A DNA stretch of 64,000 nucleotides from Clostridiales bacterium (GCA_017617525.1 JAFZWA010000006.1:124001-188000); one strand, 5' to 3'. Positions 1-8,924 are shown, counted from the first letter of the stretch. The notes: generated by a model not told the origin, from the letters alone. A program made the numbers and translations.

Positions 1-117
1 AACTGACAATACTGCGATCTCCGAAGTTCTCGCATACATGATCGGATTCATGGATATGATCCCGCAAATGACCGCAAATACAATTGAAAACACAATTGAA
101 GCCTGTACTGTATGCAT
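1..117 (-). CDS. partial small membrane protein, N-terminal end only
   Basis: Thirty-nine codons read leftwards and run off the window edge. The ATG at 117 has a GGAGG ribosome site 8 nt upstream (complement of 126-130); an in-frame ATG at 123 lies only 2 nt from that site and is less likely. Residues 6-22 are hydrophobic (ASIVFSIVFAVICGIIS), so the protein starts with a signal anchor or membrane segment, followed by MNPIMYARTSEIA. I do not recognise the family. It is separated from the next gene by a strong terminator that ends the upstream transcript. Confidence 0.6.
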   Translation of the reverse strand, partial: MHTVQASIVFSIVFAVICGIISMNPIMYARTSEIAVLSV

Positions 118-152
118 AATCATCACCTCCTGCCTCAATATAGCAAGCGGCG

Positions 153-187
153 AAAAATAAAAACGGCTTCTGTGAATACAAAAGCCG
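153..187 (-). terminator. intrinsic terminator after the MBL/mre operon
   Basis: Read on the minus strand, the arm CGGCTTTTGT pairs with ACAGAAGCCG (ten pairs including one G-T, loop ATTC) and is followed by TTTTTATTTTT. It lies about 30 nt past the stop of the MBL gene at 216, so it closes the radC-mre-pbp2-mgsA-MBL block. Confidence 0.85.
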
Positions 188-215
188 ACAAAAACACTAT
201 ATTTACGAGATTATA

Positions 216-845
216 TCAGAAATACGGATTACACTTTTTCTCGGTTCCGAGAAGAGTTTCCGGACCATGTCCCGGATAGCAGACAATATCGTCATCCATT
301 GTCTTCAGAAGCTCTATTGAGCGCATCATATCTGAATACGATCCGCCAAGATCCGTTCTACCGATACTTCTCATGAAAAGCATATCCCCTGTAAACATGT
401 GCTTTTCGGAATTACTCAGCGTGAACAGAAAACAAACAGATCCGGCAGTATGTCCGGGAGTCGGGACGATCTTCAGGGAAAACTCCTCAGAATCAGATAA
501 TCCGAGCATACTCTTGTCCATTTCATCTGACGGAATTACTTTAGAAGGCGCAGAAACAGATACTTTCAGGCCAAAATCAACGCCGTGATTTAAGATCGGA
601 TCCGGCAGCATCTTCTGATCTTTCTCAGAAACATAGATCGGACACATAAAGCGCGAATAGATATCATCCGCTTCAGCGATGTGATCAAAATGCCCATGCG
701 TACAGAAAACCGCCTTTACTTCAACATCTTCGAGACCCGTTTCACTCCAGGGACAGCATGGATCGATAACAATAGCTTCTCTTCCGAAAAGCAGCACATA
801 CATATTGGCGCTTGCCAATCCATAGGAAAAAGGAAGAATCTTCAT
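216..845 (-). CDS. MBL-fold hydrolase, glyoxalase II-like
   Basis: A 209-residue metallo-beta-lactamase-fold protein of the small glyoxalase II-like type. The metal-binding motif THGHFDH is at residues 49-55 (His50, His52, Asp54, His55), the next His is in PTPGHTAGS near residue 132, the bridging Asp in FTGDMLF near 155 and the last His in CYPGHGPE near 194, so the dinuclear site looks complete. Such proteins hydrolyse thioesters such as S-lactoylglutathione or bacillithiol/other conjugates; the true substrate is not visible. It starts 8 nt after the methylglyoxal-synthase-like gene, a suggestive pairing, but that neighbour is degenerate. The ribosome site is weak, so translation may depend on the upstream gene. 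Confidence 0.85.
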   Translation of the reverse strand: MKILPFSYGLASANMYVLLFGREAIVIDPCCPWSETGLEDVEVKAVFCTHGHFDHIAEADDIYSRFMCPIYVSEKDQKMLPDPILNHGVDFGLKVSVSAPSKVIPSDEMDKSMLGLSDSEEFSLKIVPTPGHTAGSVCFLFTLSNSEKHMFTGDMLFMRSIGRTDLGGSYSDMMRSIELLKTMDDDIVCYPGHGPETLLGTEKKCNPYF

Positions 846-853
846 AAGGATGC

Positions 854-1255
854 TCAGAATTTATTGTCGCGAACGAGTTCACGCCAATCGAGGTCACCAC
901 GGTCGATCGCAAGAATAAGGATCTCGGCGCTTGCAAGATTTGTCGCGTAAGGAATGCTGTTATAATCGCAAGCCTTAAGAAGCGGATTGATCTCATTGTA
1001 ATTCGCAAGCTGAGTGTCTCTTAAGTAAATAACGCAGTCGATCTCGTTATACTCCGCTCGAGAAGCAAGCTGATCAAAACCACCGGAATAGTCTGTGGAA
1101 AGACCGACAACGCTAAGTTCTGCGGCAGATTCAAGAAGTGTAGCCGTGTTATGCAGCGAGATCAATGTATGTTTAGAAAGAAGCTGACGATATGCTATGC
1201 AAAAGTTTACAAGAAGCTCATTCTTTCGATTATCAGCCATAATAACGATCTTCAT
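854..1255 (-). CDS. degenerate methylglyoxal synthase-like protein
   Basis: A 133-residue protein aligned by eye with methylglyoxal synthase (MgsA), which turns dihydroxyacetone phosphate into methylglyoxal. The C-terminal signature IPYATNLASAE and a GG-DQ stretch (SGGFDQL) are kept, but the phosphate-binding TGTTG becomes LHNTA, His19 becomes Ala, His98 becomes Asn and Asp101 becomes Glu (E. coli numbering); Asp20, Asp71 and Asp91 seem kept. Length fits the family (about 120-150). The ATG at 1255 has GGAGG 8 nt upstream; a TTG five codons earlier overlaps that site and is rejected. mgsA commonly follows the mre/pbp2 genes in Clostridia, so this is the orthologous position, but ordinary enzyme activity is doubtful. 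Confidence 0.72.
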   Translation of the reverse strand: MKIVIMADNRKNELLVNFCIAYRQLLSKHTLISLHNTATLLESAAELSVVGLSTDYSGGFDQLASRAEYNEIDCVIYLRDTQLANYNEINPLLKACDYNSIPYATNLASAEILILAIDRGDLDWRELVRDNKF

Positions 1256-1284
1256 TCTCGCTGCCTCCAAAAAAGTATATATAT

Positions 1285-1313
1285 ATTCTACTAACTCGGG
1301 GCAGAATCTGCAA
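1285..1313 (-). promoter_or_regulatory. sigma-A type promoter of the mgsA-like gene
   Basis: On the minus strand TTGCAG (1313-1308) is followed after 17 nt by TAGAAT (1290-1285). It lies in the 99-nt gap between the PBP2 stop and the mgsA-like start, giving these last two genes their own transcript besides read-through from the mre genes. Confidence 0.6.
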
Positions 1314-1354
1314 CCGAAATTTACTATTTTGCATAAAAAAGCATCAAATACTGA

Positions 1355-3709
1355 TCAGCCAGGTTCTTCAGTTGTTTGAGGTGCAGTGGTTTCTTCAACG
1401 ACACCGACATCTCCCATCGGCGGAGAAGTTTTCTCGGGAGCACCTGCGCTCGGGTCGGAAATGCCGAAATATGCGATGAGCAGTTTCTTTGCGATATCAC
1501 TCGTATAGGAACCCCACTCACCTCTTTCAATACAGAGGGCAATACAGACTTCCGGATCATCTGCAGGAGCGTAACAAACGAACAATCCGTTTGAGTACTC
1601 TTTCTTCTTCTCCTCAAATCCCGTTTCGGCCGTACCTGTCTTACAGGCTACCTTGATCGGGAATTTGTAGAAAACGTCATGCGCGGTTCCCTGCTCACTC
1701 GTAACAACGGCACGCATGCCTGTATGGATCGCGTCGAGATAATCCTGATTAAAGCCGCAAGGAACAGCCTGCGTATTGCCGTTATAGAGTATCGAACCGT
1801 CATCAGCGACAACATTTCGGATAACATGAGGAGTTACCAGATTATTCGTAGCGATAGCCGCCGTATATCTTGCAAGCTGAGTAACCGTAAAGCAGTTGTC
1901 GAACTGACCGATCGCGGCCTGTGCCGTATCAGCAACGTGCCAGTCCAAGTCCTCGTCAGTCATAGTCTGACGGAGAAGTCTCTTATTTACACGGTTGGCG
2001 CGAATGCCGGGGATTTCACCGGGAAGATCGATGCCGGTAAGTTCACCTAGACCAAGGCTAGCGCCGATTCGGTCGATTTCATTGATCGTAGTATCAACGC
2101 CGAGTTTAGCAAAATAGATATTGCACGAAGTAGCAAGCCCGGATGTAAGATCGAGCATTCCGTGTCCTGTGTCAGGGCGCTCAAGGCACTTCCATGGCAT
2201 GCCACCGAATTCCGTAGGACTTACGCAGCGGACTTCACTGTTCTGCGGAGTGATCGTTCCACAGTCCAAAGCCGCCAAAGCAGTTACCATCTTAAATGTG
2301 GATCCCGGCGGATACATGGACATGATCGCACGATTCCAAAGAGGCATGTCGACGGATGTAATATCCTGATATTCGTCGATTCCAAGGTAATACTTGACCT
2401 GTACTTTTGCCTGAGCGTCGCCTTCCATGGAAAGGACAAAGTCGTTCGGGTCAAAGTCCGGATATGAACCCATGGCGATGATCTCGCCGTTTTTAACGTT
2501 CATCATGACAAAAGCGCCGGCATTAGCGGTTTTGTATCTCTCATCTTCCGGCTTCTTTTCTTCCGCGCGCTGAGCTGCGGCGATATAGTCCTTGATCGCG
2601 TCGATTCCTACCTGCTGGATATTCGAGTCGATCGTAAGGTTAACGGTAGCTCCCGGGACAGGATCGATTCCGAGATTCGAATCATAGAAGAAACCGTTCT
2701 CTTCATCAGTAGACCAGATGTTATATGGTTTTTCACCATACTGACCATGCAGATAACGTTCCATCTGCGCTTCAACGCCGCCCTGACCGACAAGATCCGA
2801 TGCCAAATATCCAACCGAAGAAAGCTCTGCAAGTCTTTCCTGGGAGATCTTTCCGACGTATCCGATAACATGCGAAGATGTTTTTGCCAGAGGTGTATAA
2901 ACTCGTCGATACTCTTTATTCGGCAGGATTCCCATATAGTGGTAGTTCTGCTCCATAAGAAGACGGATGAGTTCTTCAGGAACATCTCTTGCGATCAAAA
3001 CAGGTGTACCGGTCTGGAATGACCAGTTATCCGTGTAGATCTGATAACGGATACGAATGATACGATACGCTTCATCCTCGCTGTAATTCTCATCAACCTT
3101 GAAAAGACGACGAAGGTAAAGGAAAAAGATCTTAGGATCGTTTTTGACATAAGTATCTGTATATGTAACAACAGTATTCGGGTTTGGTTCTTTCAGAGCA
3201 AAGAGATTTCGGTTCGTCTGCCACAAAGCGATATCCTCATCCGACTTTAAGAACTCATAAGGATCAACGGAAAAATACTCGTCAAGGTCAGAAACCGGAA
3301 TGCAGTTATACTCATCGAAGAGATAAGACAGTTCAAGACACATACTGTTCAGCTGCTCATCTTTAAGGCCCGAATTCGCCAGCATCAGAACATTGATCTC
3401 CTGACTTGACGCGATAACACGGCCATTACAGTCGACAATATCTCCTCGAGGAGCAGGAACGACATACTGATGGGAAACACCGACGGAACTTGCCGAGATC
3501 TTCTTTGACGCGTCCGAGAACTGCAAGGATACTGTCTTGATCAGGATCAAAAGGCCGAAAACGCAAAACAACAGACCCAGAACGAAATATCGGCTGGTCA
3601 GGAAATCAAGGACACGCGAAGGCACGCCGCCATCCGACGGCATACTGTTCGACGAGACATGGTCTTCATCGAATACGTACAAATTGTCGTCGTTCAGATT
3701 TTTTGCCAT
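1355..3709 (-). CDS. mrdA: penicillin-binding protein 2, peptidoglycan transpeptidase
   Basis: A 784-residue class B penicillin-binding protein that cross-links peptidoglycan during cell elongation. A single membrane anchor lies near residues 41-62, then the dimerisation domain, then the transpeptidase domain with the three active-site motifs: STFK (catalytic Ser near residue 469), SCN (near 526) and KTG in CKTGTAETG (near 688). The ATG at 3709 has GGAGG 7 nt upstream and overlaps the end of mreD by 16 nt. It sits in the classic mreC-mreD-pbp2 order and so is the elongation (PBP2/MrdA) type rather than the division type. The C-terminal 30 residues form a Thr/Pro/Glu-rich tail on the outside of the cell, a feature shared with MreC here. 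Confidence 0.93.
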   Translation of the reverse strand: MAKNLNDDNLYVFDEDHVSSNSMPSDGGVPSRVLDFLTSRYFVLGLLFCVFGLLILIKTVSLQFSDASKKISASSVGVSHQYVVPAPRGDIVDCNGRVIASSQEINVLMLANSGLKDEQLNSMCLELSYLFDEYNCIPVSDLDEYFSVDPYEFLKSDEDIALWQTNRNLFALKEPNPNTVVTYTDTYVKNDPKIFFLYLRRLFKVDENYSEDEAYRIIRIRYQIYTDNWSFQTGTPVLIARDVPEELIRLLMEQNYHYMGILPNKEYRRVYTPLAKTSSHVIGYVGKISQERLAELSSVGYLASDLVGQGGVEAQMERYLHGQYGEKPYNIWSTDEENGFFYDSNLGIDPVPGATVNLTIDSNIQQVGIDAIKDYIAAAQRAEEKKPEDERYKTANAGAFVMMNVKNGEIIAMGSYPDFDPNDFVLSMEGDAQAKVQVKYYLGIDEYQDITSVDMPLWNRAIMSMYPPGSTFKMVTALAALDCGTITPQNSEVRCVSPTEFGGMPWKCLERPDTGHGMLDLTSGLATSCNIYFAKLGVDTTINEIDRIGASLGLGELTGIDLPGEIPGIRANRVNKRLLRQTMTDEDLDWHVADTAQAAIGQFDNCFTVTQLARYTAAIATNNLVTPHVIRNVVADDGSILYNGNTQAVPCGFNQDYLDAIHTGMRAVVTSEQGTAHDVFYKFPIKVACKTGTAETGFEEKKKEYSNGLFVCYAPADDPEVCIALCIERGEWGSYTSDIAKKLLIAYFGISDPSAGAPEKTSPPMGDVGVVEETTAPQTTEEPG

Positions 3710-4311
3710 CTTCTGTCCTCCACGCTATAGCCATCGACAAGACCGGACTTAATACCCTTTTTGTATGGCCCGACAAATCGAAGGAGCAACAAGATCGGGA
3801 TCGCAGCGATCACGTTGACCAGGATCTGCGGGAAAATGCTTGATAACAGTATATACCTGATCGAATGGTACGAGGCGATATTTCTGGACATTTTCAAATA
3901 GAGCCATGAAAGGATATGACCGAGCGAGTAATACATCGCCGATACCATGGCAACCTGAACGAGTCCCAGAGTGTACTTTCTTCTAAATCTCGTACGAAAC
4001 AGGATCGATGACAGAATACCGACATAAAGGAACGCTAAAAGGCCGATACCAAGAACGGCAACAGGCGCATTGTTCATACCGGTAATAACCGGGCCGGAAA
4101 AATAATCGCGGAGCATTCCGACCAAAAGGCCGACTACGATACCGTCGATCGTACCAAAAAGATATCCGGAAAGCACTACGAATACGAGCATCAGATCACA
4201 CGTGCGGCCGAAAAAGCCAAAAACATGCGGAAATGTAACCTGCAGACAGCAGACGCTCGTAATATATACGGCATATAAAATGATCTGTCTCGCGCGTTCC
4301 TTCTTATTCAT
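3694..4311 (-). CDS. mreD: rod shape-determining protein MreD
   Basis: A 205-residue, very hydrophobic protein with about five membrane segments, matching MreD in size and character. MreD is an integral membrane part of the elongasome that works with MreC and PBP2. Its ATG overlaps the mreC stop in an ATGA arrangement and its own end overlaps pbp2 by 16 nt, so the three are translationally coupled. MreD sequences diverge strongly; the call rests on size, topology and its place between mreC and pbp2. Confidence 0.88.
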   Translation of the reverse strand: MNKKERARQIILYAVYITSVCCLQVTFPHVFGFFGRTCDLMLVFVVLSGYLFGTIDGIVVGLLVGMLRDYFSGPVITGMNNAPVAVLGIGLLAFLYVGILSSILFRTRFRRKYTLGLVQVAMVSAMYYSLGHILSWLYLKMSRNIASYHSIRYILLSSIFPQILVNVIAAIPILLLLRFVGPYKKGIKSGLVDGYSVEDRRWQKI

Positions 4312-5306
4312 CAGGCAGCCTCTCCTGGGGTTTCGGGAGCGGTATCGGCCGATGTTTCAGAAGAAGGCGTTGTCTCAGGAGCAGCAGTTTCAAGAGATGT
4401 ACCGGAAGGATCCTCGACCATCTCAGAAGATGTCGGATCTTTTGCGGATTCCTGTGTCGGATCCGTATCCTCATTCGGAACCATGATGAATACATCTTTG
4501 ATATCGGAAATTACGGCATAAGGACGCAATGTAGCCTTCAGGTCGTTCGGATCAGAATCATCGAACGATTCGATGACGCCGATCGGAATACCTGCCGGAA
4601 ACAGTCCTCCCTCACCGCTTGTAACGAGTTCCTGTCCCGGCTTGAGTATGATATTACTCGGTATTCTCGTGACGACACATAATCCTTCGCTCTTTAATGT
4701 AATATCACCGGAAACCAAAACGGTAGCGCCATTTACTTCATTGACCTTCGCGCTTACGGTAAATCCTTCGTGCAGCAACGGAAGGATCTTGGAAGAATCC
4801 TTATCGGTGGTCATTACACGACCGACAAGATTCATTCGCGCGTCAACGACCGCGTATGAACCCGTGGATGAATCAATACCTGAATCCGTGCCGACATTAA
4901 CACGGATAACACTGAACCATTCGTCGGCTTCTCTTGTAAGAACGGAAGCACCGTGAATGTGGTAGTTTTCGAATGAATCCTGGATACTGAAAGCACTCTT
5001 GAGTTCTTCCCAGCGGATACGAGCCTCTTCACCCTGCTGTACTTCGTACTCCAACTCGGCGATCTCTGCTCGAAGCTCTTCATTTTCCTTTCGGATCTCC
5101 ATACCTTCCGCGATCGCAGAATAGAAGTCAGAAATCTTGGTACCGATCTTCTGGAATACGGACTGGATCGGATCGACTATAATGGAAATAGGCTTTGTTG
5201 CGCCGGAAAGAGGACTTCCCGGGATCGCGCTGAGGACGATAAAAGCGATCAATAGCAATGTCGCAAGCGCGAGCACAAGCAACTTATTATCGAACAATCG
5301 TCTCAT
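4311..5306 (-). CDS. mreC: rod shape-determining protein MreC
   Basis: A 331-residue bitopic membrane protein: membrane segment at about residues 8-27, an extracellular coiled coil (about 55-95), then the beta-rich MreC domain with the typical repeat of VVDARMNLVGRV and ELVTSGEGGLFPAGIPIG. It scaffolds PBP2 and the cell-wall elongation machinery. The ATG at 5306 has GGAGG 8 nt upstream; a GTG five codons earlier overlaps that site and is rejected. The last 55 or so residues are a Ser/Thr/Pro/Glu-rich tail that goes beyond the usual MreC domain. Confidence 0.93.
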   Translation of the reverse strand: MRRLFDNKLLVLALATLLLIAFIVLSAIPGSPLSGATKPISIIVDPIQSVFQKIGTKISDFYSAIAEGMEIRKENEELRAEIAELEYEVQQGEEARIRWEELKSAFSIQDSFENYHIHGASVLTREADEWFSVIRVNVGTDSGIDSSTGSYAVVDARMNLVGRVMTTDKDSSKILPLLHEGFTVSAKVNEVNGATVLVSGDITLKSEGLCVVTRIPSNIILKPGQELVTSGEGGLFPAGIPIGVIESFDDSDPNDLKATLRPYAVISDIKDVFIMVPNEDTDPTQESAKDPTSSEMVEDPSGTSLETAAPETTPSSETSADTAPETPGEAA

Positions 5307-5336
5307 TACAAAACCCTCCACTTCAAACTTTCAAAA

Positions 5337-5345
5337 ATTATACCA
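5337..5345 (-). promoter_or_regulatory. extended -10 promoter in front of mreC
   Basis: The minus strand reads TGGTATAAT, a TG-n-TATAAT extended -10 element, 30 nt before the mreC start. No good -35 is visible. It would let mreC-mreD-pbp2 be transcribed apart from radC and the DUF5688 gene. Confidence 0.5.
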
Positions 5346-5375
5346 CACTTTTAAGGAGCAAAGGATAAGAGTTCT

Positions 5376-6314
5376 CTAACTTATCAACTGCAGCTCACGC
5401 CCGTCGGTGATGTTCCGAAGCGACTTTTCACCGCGATCCAAGGTAAAAATCCTCTCAGAAAGCATATTTTCCGAAAGCGCCTTGTCCGAATTGATCGCCT
5501 GAAGCATCGCAAAAAGATGCTCCTGTCCGATCTGAGGGCGCTTTTCGATCAGAAGGATCTCATGTACCGAGACCGGAAGCACAAAGAAATCCATATCCTT
5601 TGTCTTGGCAAAATCCGAAAGATAGTCAGTTCGGAGAAGCACGGCAGCTCCCGGGAACGGCGCGTCATACGAGACCACAAAGATATTCGGTTCTTCATTA
5701 CTCTTCATTTCATCATCAAATTCCAGATCCAGAAGATTGATCGCCTTGATCCGAAAACCGTTCATATTCTTAAAAGCATGCTTGAAAAGCACTTCCCGAT
5801 CGATCGTCCAGATATCCAAAAGCGCATCATCCACCGTTACACAGCCGTTTCCGATCGTCGGATCGTTAACGAATATCTGAACGATCGCTACCATGTCCCC
5901 GATGAGCATATACGGTTTTTGATTGATGTCCTTCTTGTTTTTATCAAAATTCATCAGCTTTACGATGAGCTTGTCCTTCACCTTTTCCCAGCAAGTAAAC
6001 ACTTCACTTAAGGTGTTATCGGGGAATTTGTTCTTGCTGACGAACGCTACCATCTTTCCGATACAGTCTTCGATCGATGTCCCACGTTTGTAAGCATCGT
6101 AGAAATCTTCGTAGTAAAAAACCGGAGCGATCCGGTTTCCGGGAGCCCTGATGATGATTCCGTGAAGATTCCGGTTATTCTTATGAATGACCTGTTCCGT
6201 GATCGAGTATTTCTTCAGCGGTTGTTTTCCGCCATACTTATATTGTGCCCGGAAAGCTTCCATAAACTCTTTAAAACTGAGCTTTCCCTGAGTTGATTTA
6301 CGCTCTGTGACCAT
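5376..6314 (-). CDS. DUF5688 family protein
   Basis: A 312-residue soluble protein that I place in DUF5688, a family of unknown function common in Clostridia, from the layout SFKEFMEAFRAQY at the N terminus, the central VFTCWEKVKDKLIVKL and the C-terminal VLPVSVHEILLI motif. No catalytic motif or membrane segment is visible. It starts one base after the radC stop and so is likely co-translated with it. Family members often occur in many copies per genome; here one copy occupies the place where mreB normally sits between radC and mreC. Confidence 0.7.
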   Translation of the reverse strand: MVTERKSTQGKLSFKEFMEAFRAQYKYGGKQPLKKYSITEQVIHKNNRNLHGIIIRAPGNRIAPVFYYEDFYDAYKRGTSIEDCIGKMVAFVSKNKFPDNTLSEVFTCWEKVKDKLIVKLMNFDKNKKDINQKPYMLIGDMVAIVQIFVNDPTIGNGCVTVDDALLDIWTIDREVLFKHAFKNMNGFRIKAINLLDLEFDDEMKSNEEPNIFVVSYDAPFPGAAVLLRTDYLSDFAKTKDMDFFVLPVSVHEILLIEKRPQIGQEHLFAMLQAINSDKALSENMLSERIFTLDRGEKSLRNITDGRELQLIS

Positions 6315-6315
6315 A

Positions 6316-7011
6316 TTATGATTCCTCCATATATCCGTTTTTCAGCATACTGATCGATACACCCCTACCGACAACAATGTGATCGACAACATCGATTCCG
6401 ATCAGTTGGCCGCTTTTTTGAAGTTCTTTTGTTGCTTGAATATCTTCTTCGCTTGGTTTTGCATCGCCGCTTGGATGATTATGAGCAAGGATCAAGGCAG
6501 CCGCGTTGACTTTCACGGCGATCCTGAACACTTCGCGATTACTGACACCAACAGAATTCAGCGTTCCTTTGCAAAGAACATGATGCGCGATCAGGCGTTT
6601 TTGCGTATCCAGATACACGACTTGTACCTCTTCCGTATCCAGCCACGACATTTTCTCCTGAAAGTACCGGCAGGCGACATCTTCAGACAGGAAGCGCACA
6701 CGGCTGTCATTAGAAAAAGACATCGCGCTCCGTCTTCCAAGCTCGATACTGGCTTTGATCATGATTGCTTTAATACGCCCGACACCTTCGATATTCGATA
6801 GTTCCGATATCGAAAGCTGGTTTATTCCGGAAAGACCATCCGGAGTGTTTTCGGATGACAGTATCAGAGAAGCGATCTCCTTCGCGGACTTTCCTTTCGT
6901 CCCGGTCCTGATGATGATCGCCAGAAGCTCCTCATTCGAAAGAGCCTCGGCTCCGGATGTTTCCATTCGTTCGTACGGCCTCACGGATGGATGCAGTTCC
7001 TTCATTTTCAT
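6316..7011 (-). CDS. radC: RadC family JAB-domain protein
   Basis: A 231-residue RadC/DUF2466 protein. The N-terminal helix-hairpin-helix-like part contains LSNEELLAIIIRTGTKGKSA and IEGVGRIKA; the C-terminal JAB/MPN metal site is HNHPSGDAKPS with the conserved downstream Asp. The family was named for DNA repair, but its biochemical role is still unsettled; a metal-dependent hydrolase fold is likely. The ATG at 7011 has GGAGG 7 nt upstream. radC at the head of the mre cluster is a widespread arrangement. Confidence 0.92.
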   Translation of the reverse strand: MKMKELHPSVRPYERMETSGAEALSNEELLAIIIRTGTKGKSAKEIASLILSSENTPDGLSGINQLSISELSNIEGVGRIKAIMIKASIELGRRSAMSFSNDSRVRFLSEDVACRYFQEKMSWLDTEEVQVVYLDTQKRLIAHHVLCKGTLNSVGVSNREVFRIAVKVNAAALILAHNHPSGDAKPSEEDIQATKELQKSGQLIGIDVVDHIVVGRGVSISMLKNGYMEES

Positions 7012-7030
7012 TTTTTCACCTCCTTTGCAT

Positions 7031-7088
7031 AAAAAAATCCCGACCAGAAGCGAGGATACATTTCATGTAATCTCATTTCATAGTCGGG
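7031..7088 (-). terminator. long hairpin with T-run between the SEC-C gene and radC
   Basis: On the minus strand CCCGAC (7088-7083) pairs with GTCGGG (7044-7039) around an inner hairpin (TACAT/ATGTA), and is followed by TTTTTTT ending 8 nt before the radC ribosome site. It is most simply the terminator of the icd/SEC-C transcript, but its position next to the radC ribosome site would also allow attenuation. Confidence 0.6.
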
Positions 7089-7157
7089 TTAAAACCGAAT
7101 CAAGCGGGCCATAAGCCCAAATTCCTACATATTCAGTTGTATATCAGATCCAATTGA

Positions 7158-7679
7158 TCAGTTTTCTTTTTTACCGCAGCACTTCTTGTACTTCTTGCCG
7201 CTTCCGCACGGACACGGATCGTTTCTGCCGATCTTCTCAACGTGAACGATGTTGTCCTCACGGTACTGCTTTGTGATCTCCTGCTGCTTTTCTACTGTAA
7301 GAACGTTGTCCCAGCTCTTCAGTGTGTAAAGCCACTCAGCCTTCGCGTCACGCATGTTGTAGAAAAGCTTTTCGTAATCTACCTTCAGAGATACGTCAGA
7401 ATCGTCATCAACGGACTTATAGTCATACTCTTCTGTAAGGCTTGTGCTGATTCCTTCGAGGAAACCTACGAAGATCTCCATGTTGTCTTTGCCGAAGCCG
7501 AGCTTCTCAGCAAGCTCAACTGCCTTACCGTTCAGAAGATCCTCATTATCCGGATACTTCTGAAGGATCGCGTCATAAGCATTCTTCTCAAGCTCATAGT
7601 ACTTGGAGATATATGCCTTGTAATCGTTTTCGTTCTCGACCGTCTCAGAATGCTTGGTCCAACTTTCAAAATAGTTCAT
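7158..7679 (-). CDS. SEC-C motif zinc-binding protein
   Basis: A 173-residue soluble protein with an acidic helical N-terminal part and a C-terminal SEC-C zinc motif, [18 protein letters not shown], near residues 151-169. The same motif ends SecA, where it binds zinc and SecB or ribosomes; in small stand-alone proteins it marks a putative adaptor of unknown role. GGGAGG lies 7 nt before the ATG. It follows icd by 15 nt in the same direction, so the two share a transcript. Confidence 0.75.
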   Translation of the reverse strand: MNYFESWTKHSETVENENDYKAYISKYYELEKNAYDAILQKYPDNEDLLNGKAVELAEKLGFGKDNMEIFVGFLEGISTSLTEEYDYKSVDDDSDVSLKVDYEKLFYNMRDAKAEWLYTLKSWDNVLTVEKQQEITKQYREDNIVHVEKIGRNDPCPCGSGKKYKKCCGKKEN

Positions 7680-7694
7680 TTTGAAACCTCCCGA

Positions 7695-8894
7695 TCAGTT
7701 TAATTTTTCTGCGATTGCGCGCAGGAATTCTTCTGTATTTACAACTTTCTTATTCGGATGATCCATAAGAGCGTTCAAGTCTCCTGTGATCACACCTTCT
7801 TCAATAGTGTCGATCGATGCCTTTTCCAGACGATCCGCGAAATCAACAAGATCCGGAAGCTCATCGAGCTGACCTCTCTTACGGAGAGCACCTGTCCAAG
7901 CGAAAAGTGTCGCCATCGGGTTTGTAGATGTCGTCTCGCCCTTGAGGTAACGGTAATAGTGACGTGTTACAGTACCGTGAGCCGCCTCGTACTCGTACTT
8001 TCCGGAAGGAGAAACAAGAACGGAAGTCATCATAGCAAGGCTTCCGCAAGCAGAAGCGACCATATCGGACATAACGTCACCGTCATAGTTCTTACATGCC
8101 CAGAGCATACCACCCTCGGAACGCATTACACGAGCAACCGCGTCATCGATAAGTGTATAGAAATAGGTAATACCTGCTTCTTCAAACTTATCCTTGAACT
8201 CTTTATCAAAAATCTCCTGGAAGATATCCTTAAAGCGATGGTCATAAACCTTGGAAATAGTGTCCTTTGTAGCAAACCAGAGATCCTGCTTGATATCCAG
8301 TGCGTACATGAAGCAGGAACGAGCGAATGCTTCGATGGAAGCATCCAGATTGTGCATACCTTCGATTACGCCCGGACCCTTAAAGTCATGGATCTTCTTT
8401 ACTTCTTTTCTACCATCCTCATATGTAACAACAAGTTCAGCAGTTGCCGGACCGTCAACATACATTTCCGTATCACGATAAACATCACCGTAAGCGTGAC
8501 GTGCCAGTGTGATCGGCTTCTTCCAGCAGGAAACGAAAGGAGAAATACCCTTAACAAGGATCGGCGCACGGAAAACCGTACCGTCCATGATCGCACGGAT
8601 CGTTCCGTTCGGGCTCTTCCACATCTGCTTCAGCTTATATTCGTCCATACGCTGTGCGTTTGGAGTGATCGTGGCGCATTTTACGGCAACACCGAGCTCA
8701 ACGGCACGGTTTGCGGCATCGATCGTTACCTGATCGTCTGTTTCATCACGATGAGGCAGTCCCAGATCAAAATACTCTGTCTTCAGATCCACAAATGGCT
8801 CGATTACGATATCCTTGATCTGCTTCCAGATGATTCGCGTCATTTCATCGCCATCCATCTCAACGAGTGGCGTTTTCATTAGAATTTTGCTCAT
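7695..8894 (-). CDS. icd: NADP-dependent isocitrate dehydrogenase, eukaryote-like dimeric type
   Basis: A 399-residue enzyme that oxidatively decarboxylates isocitrate to 2-oxoglutarate with NADP. The substrate loop SPNGTIR, the N-terminal [15 protein letters not shown] and the [15 protein letters not shown] stretch match the homodimeric subfamily that includes eukaryotic IDH1/2, not the E. coli type. The ATG at 8894 has GGAGG 5 nt upstream; the TTG nine codons earlier is rejected. A strong promoter lies 30-60 nt upstream. No other citrate-cycle gene is nearby; in this anaerobe it probably feeds glutamate synthesis and supplies NADPH. Confidence 0.95.
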   Translation of the reverse strand: MSKILMKTPLVEMDGDEMTRIIWKQIKDIVIEPFVDLKTEYFDLGLPHRDETDDQVTIDAANRAVELGVAVKCATITPNAQRMDEYKLKQMWKSPNGTIRAIMDGTVFRAPILVKGISPFVSCWKKPITLARHAYGDVYRDTEMYVDGPATAELVVTYEDGRKEVKKIHDFKGPGVIEGMHNLDASIEAFARSCFMYALDIKQDLWFATKDTISKVYDHRFKDIFQEIFDKEFKDKFEEAGITYFYTLIDDAVARVMRSEGGMLWACKNYDGDVMSDMVASACGSLAMMTSVLVSPSGKYEYEAAHGTVTRHYYRYLKGETTSTNPMATLFAWTGALRKRGQLDELPDLVDFADRLEKASIDTIEEGVITGDLNALMDHPNKKVVNTEEFLRAIAEKLN

Positions 8895-8924
8895 CTTATC
8901 CTCCGCATTTATAAAATCCAAGTA

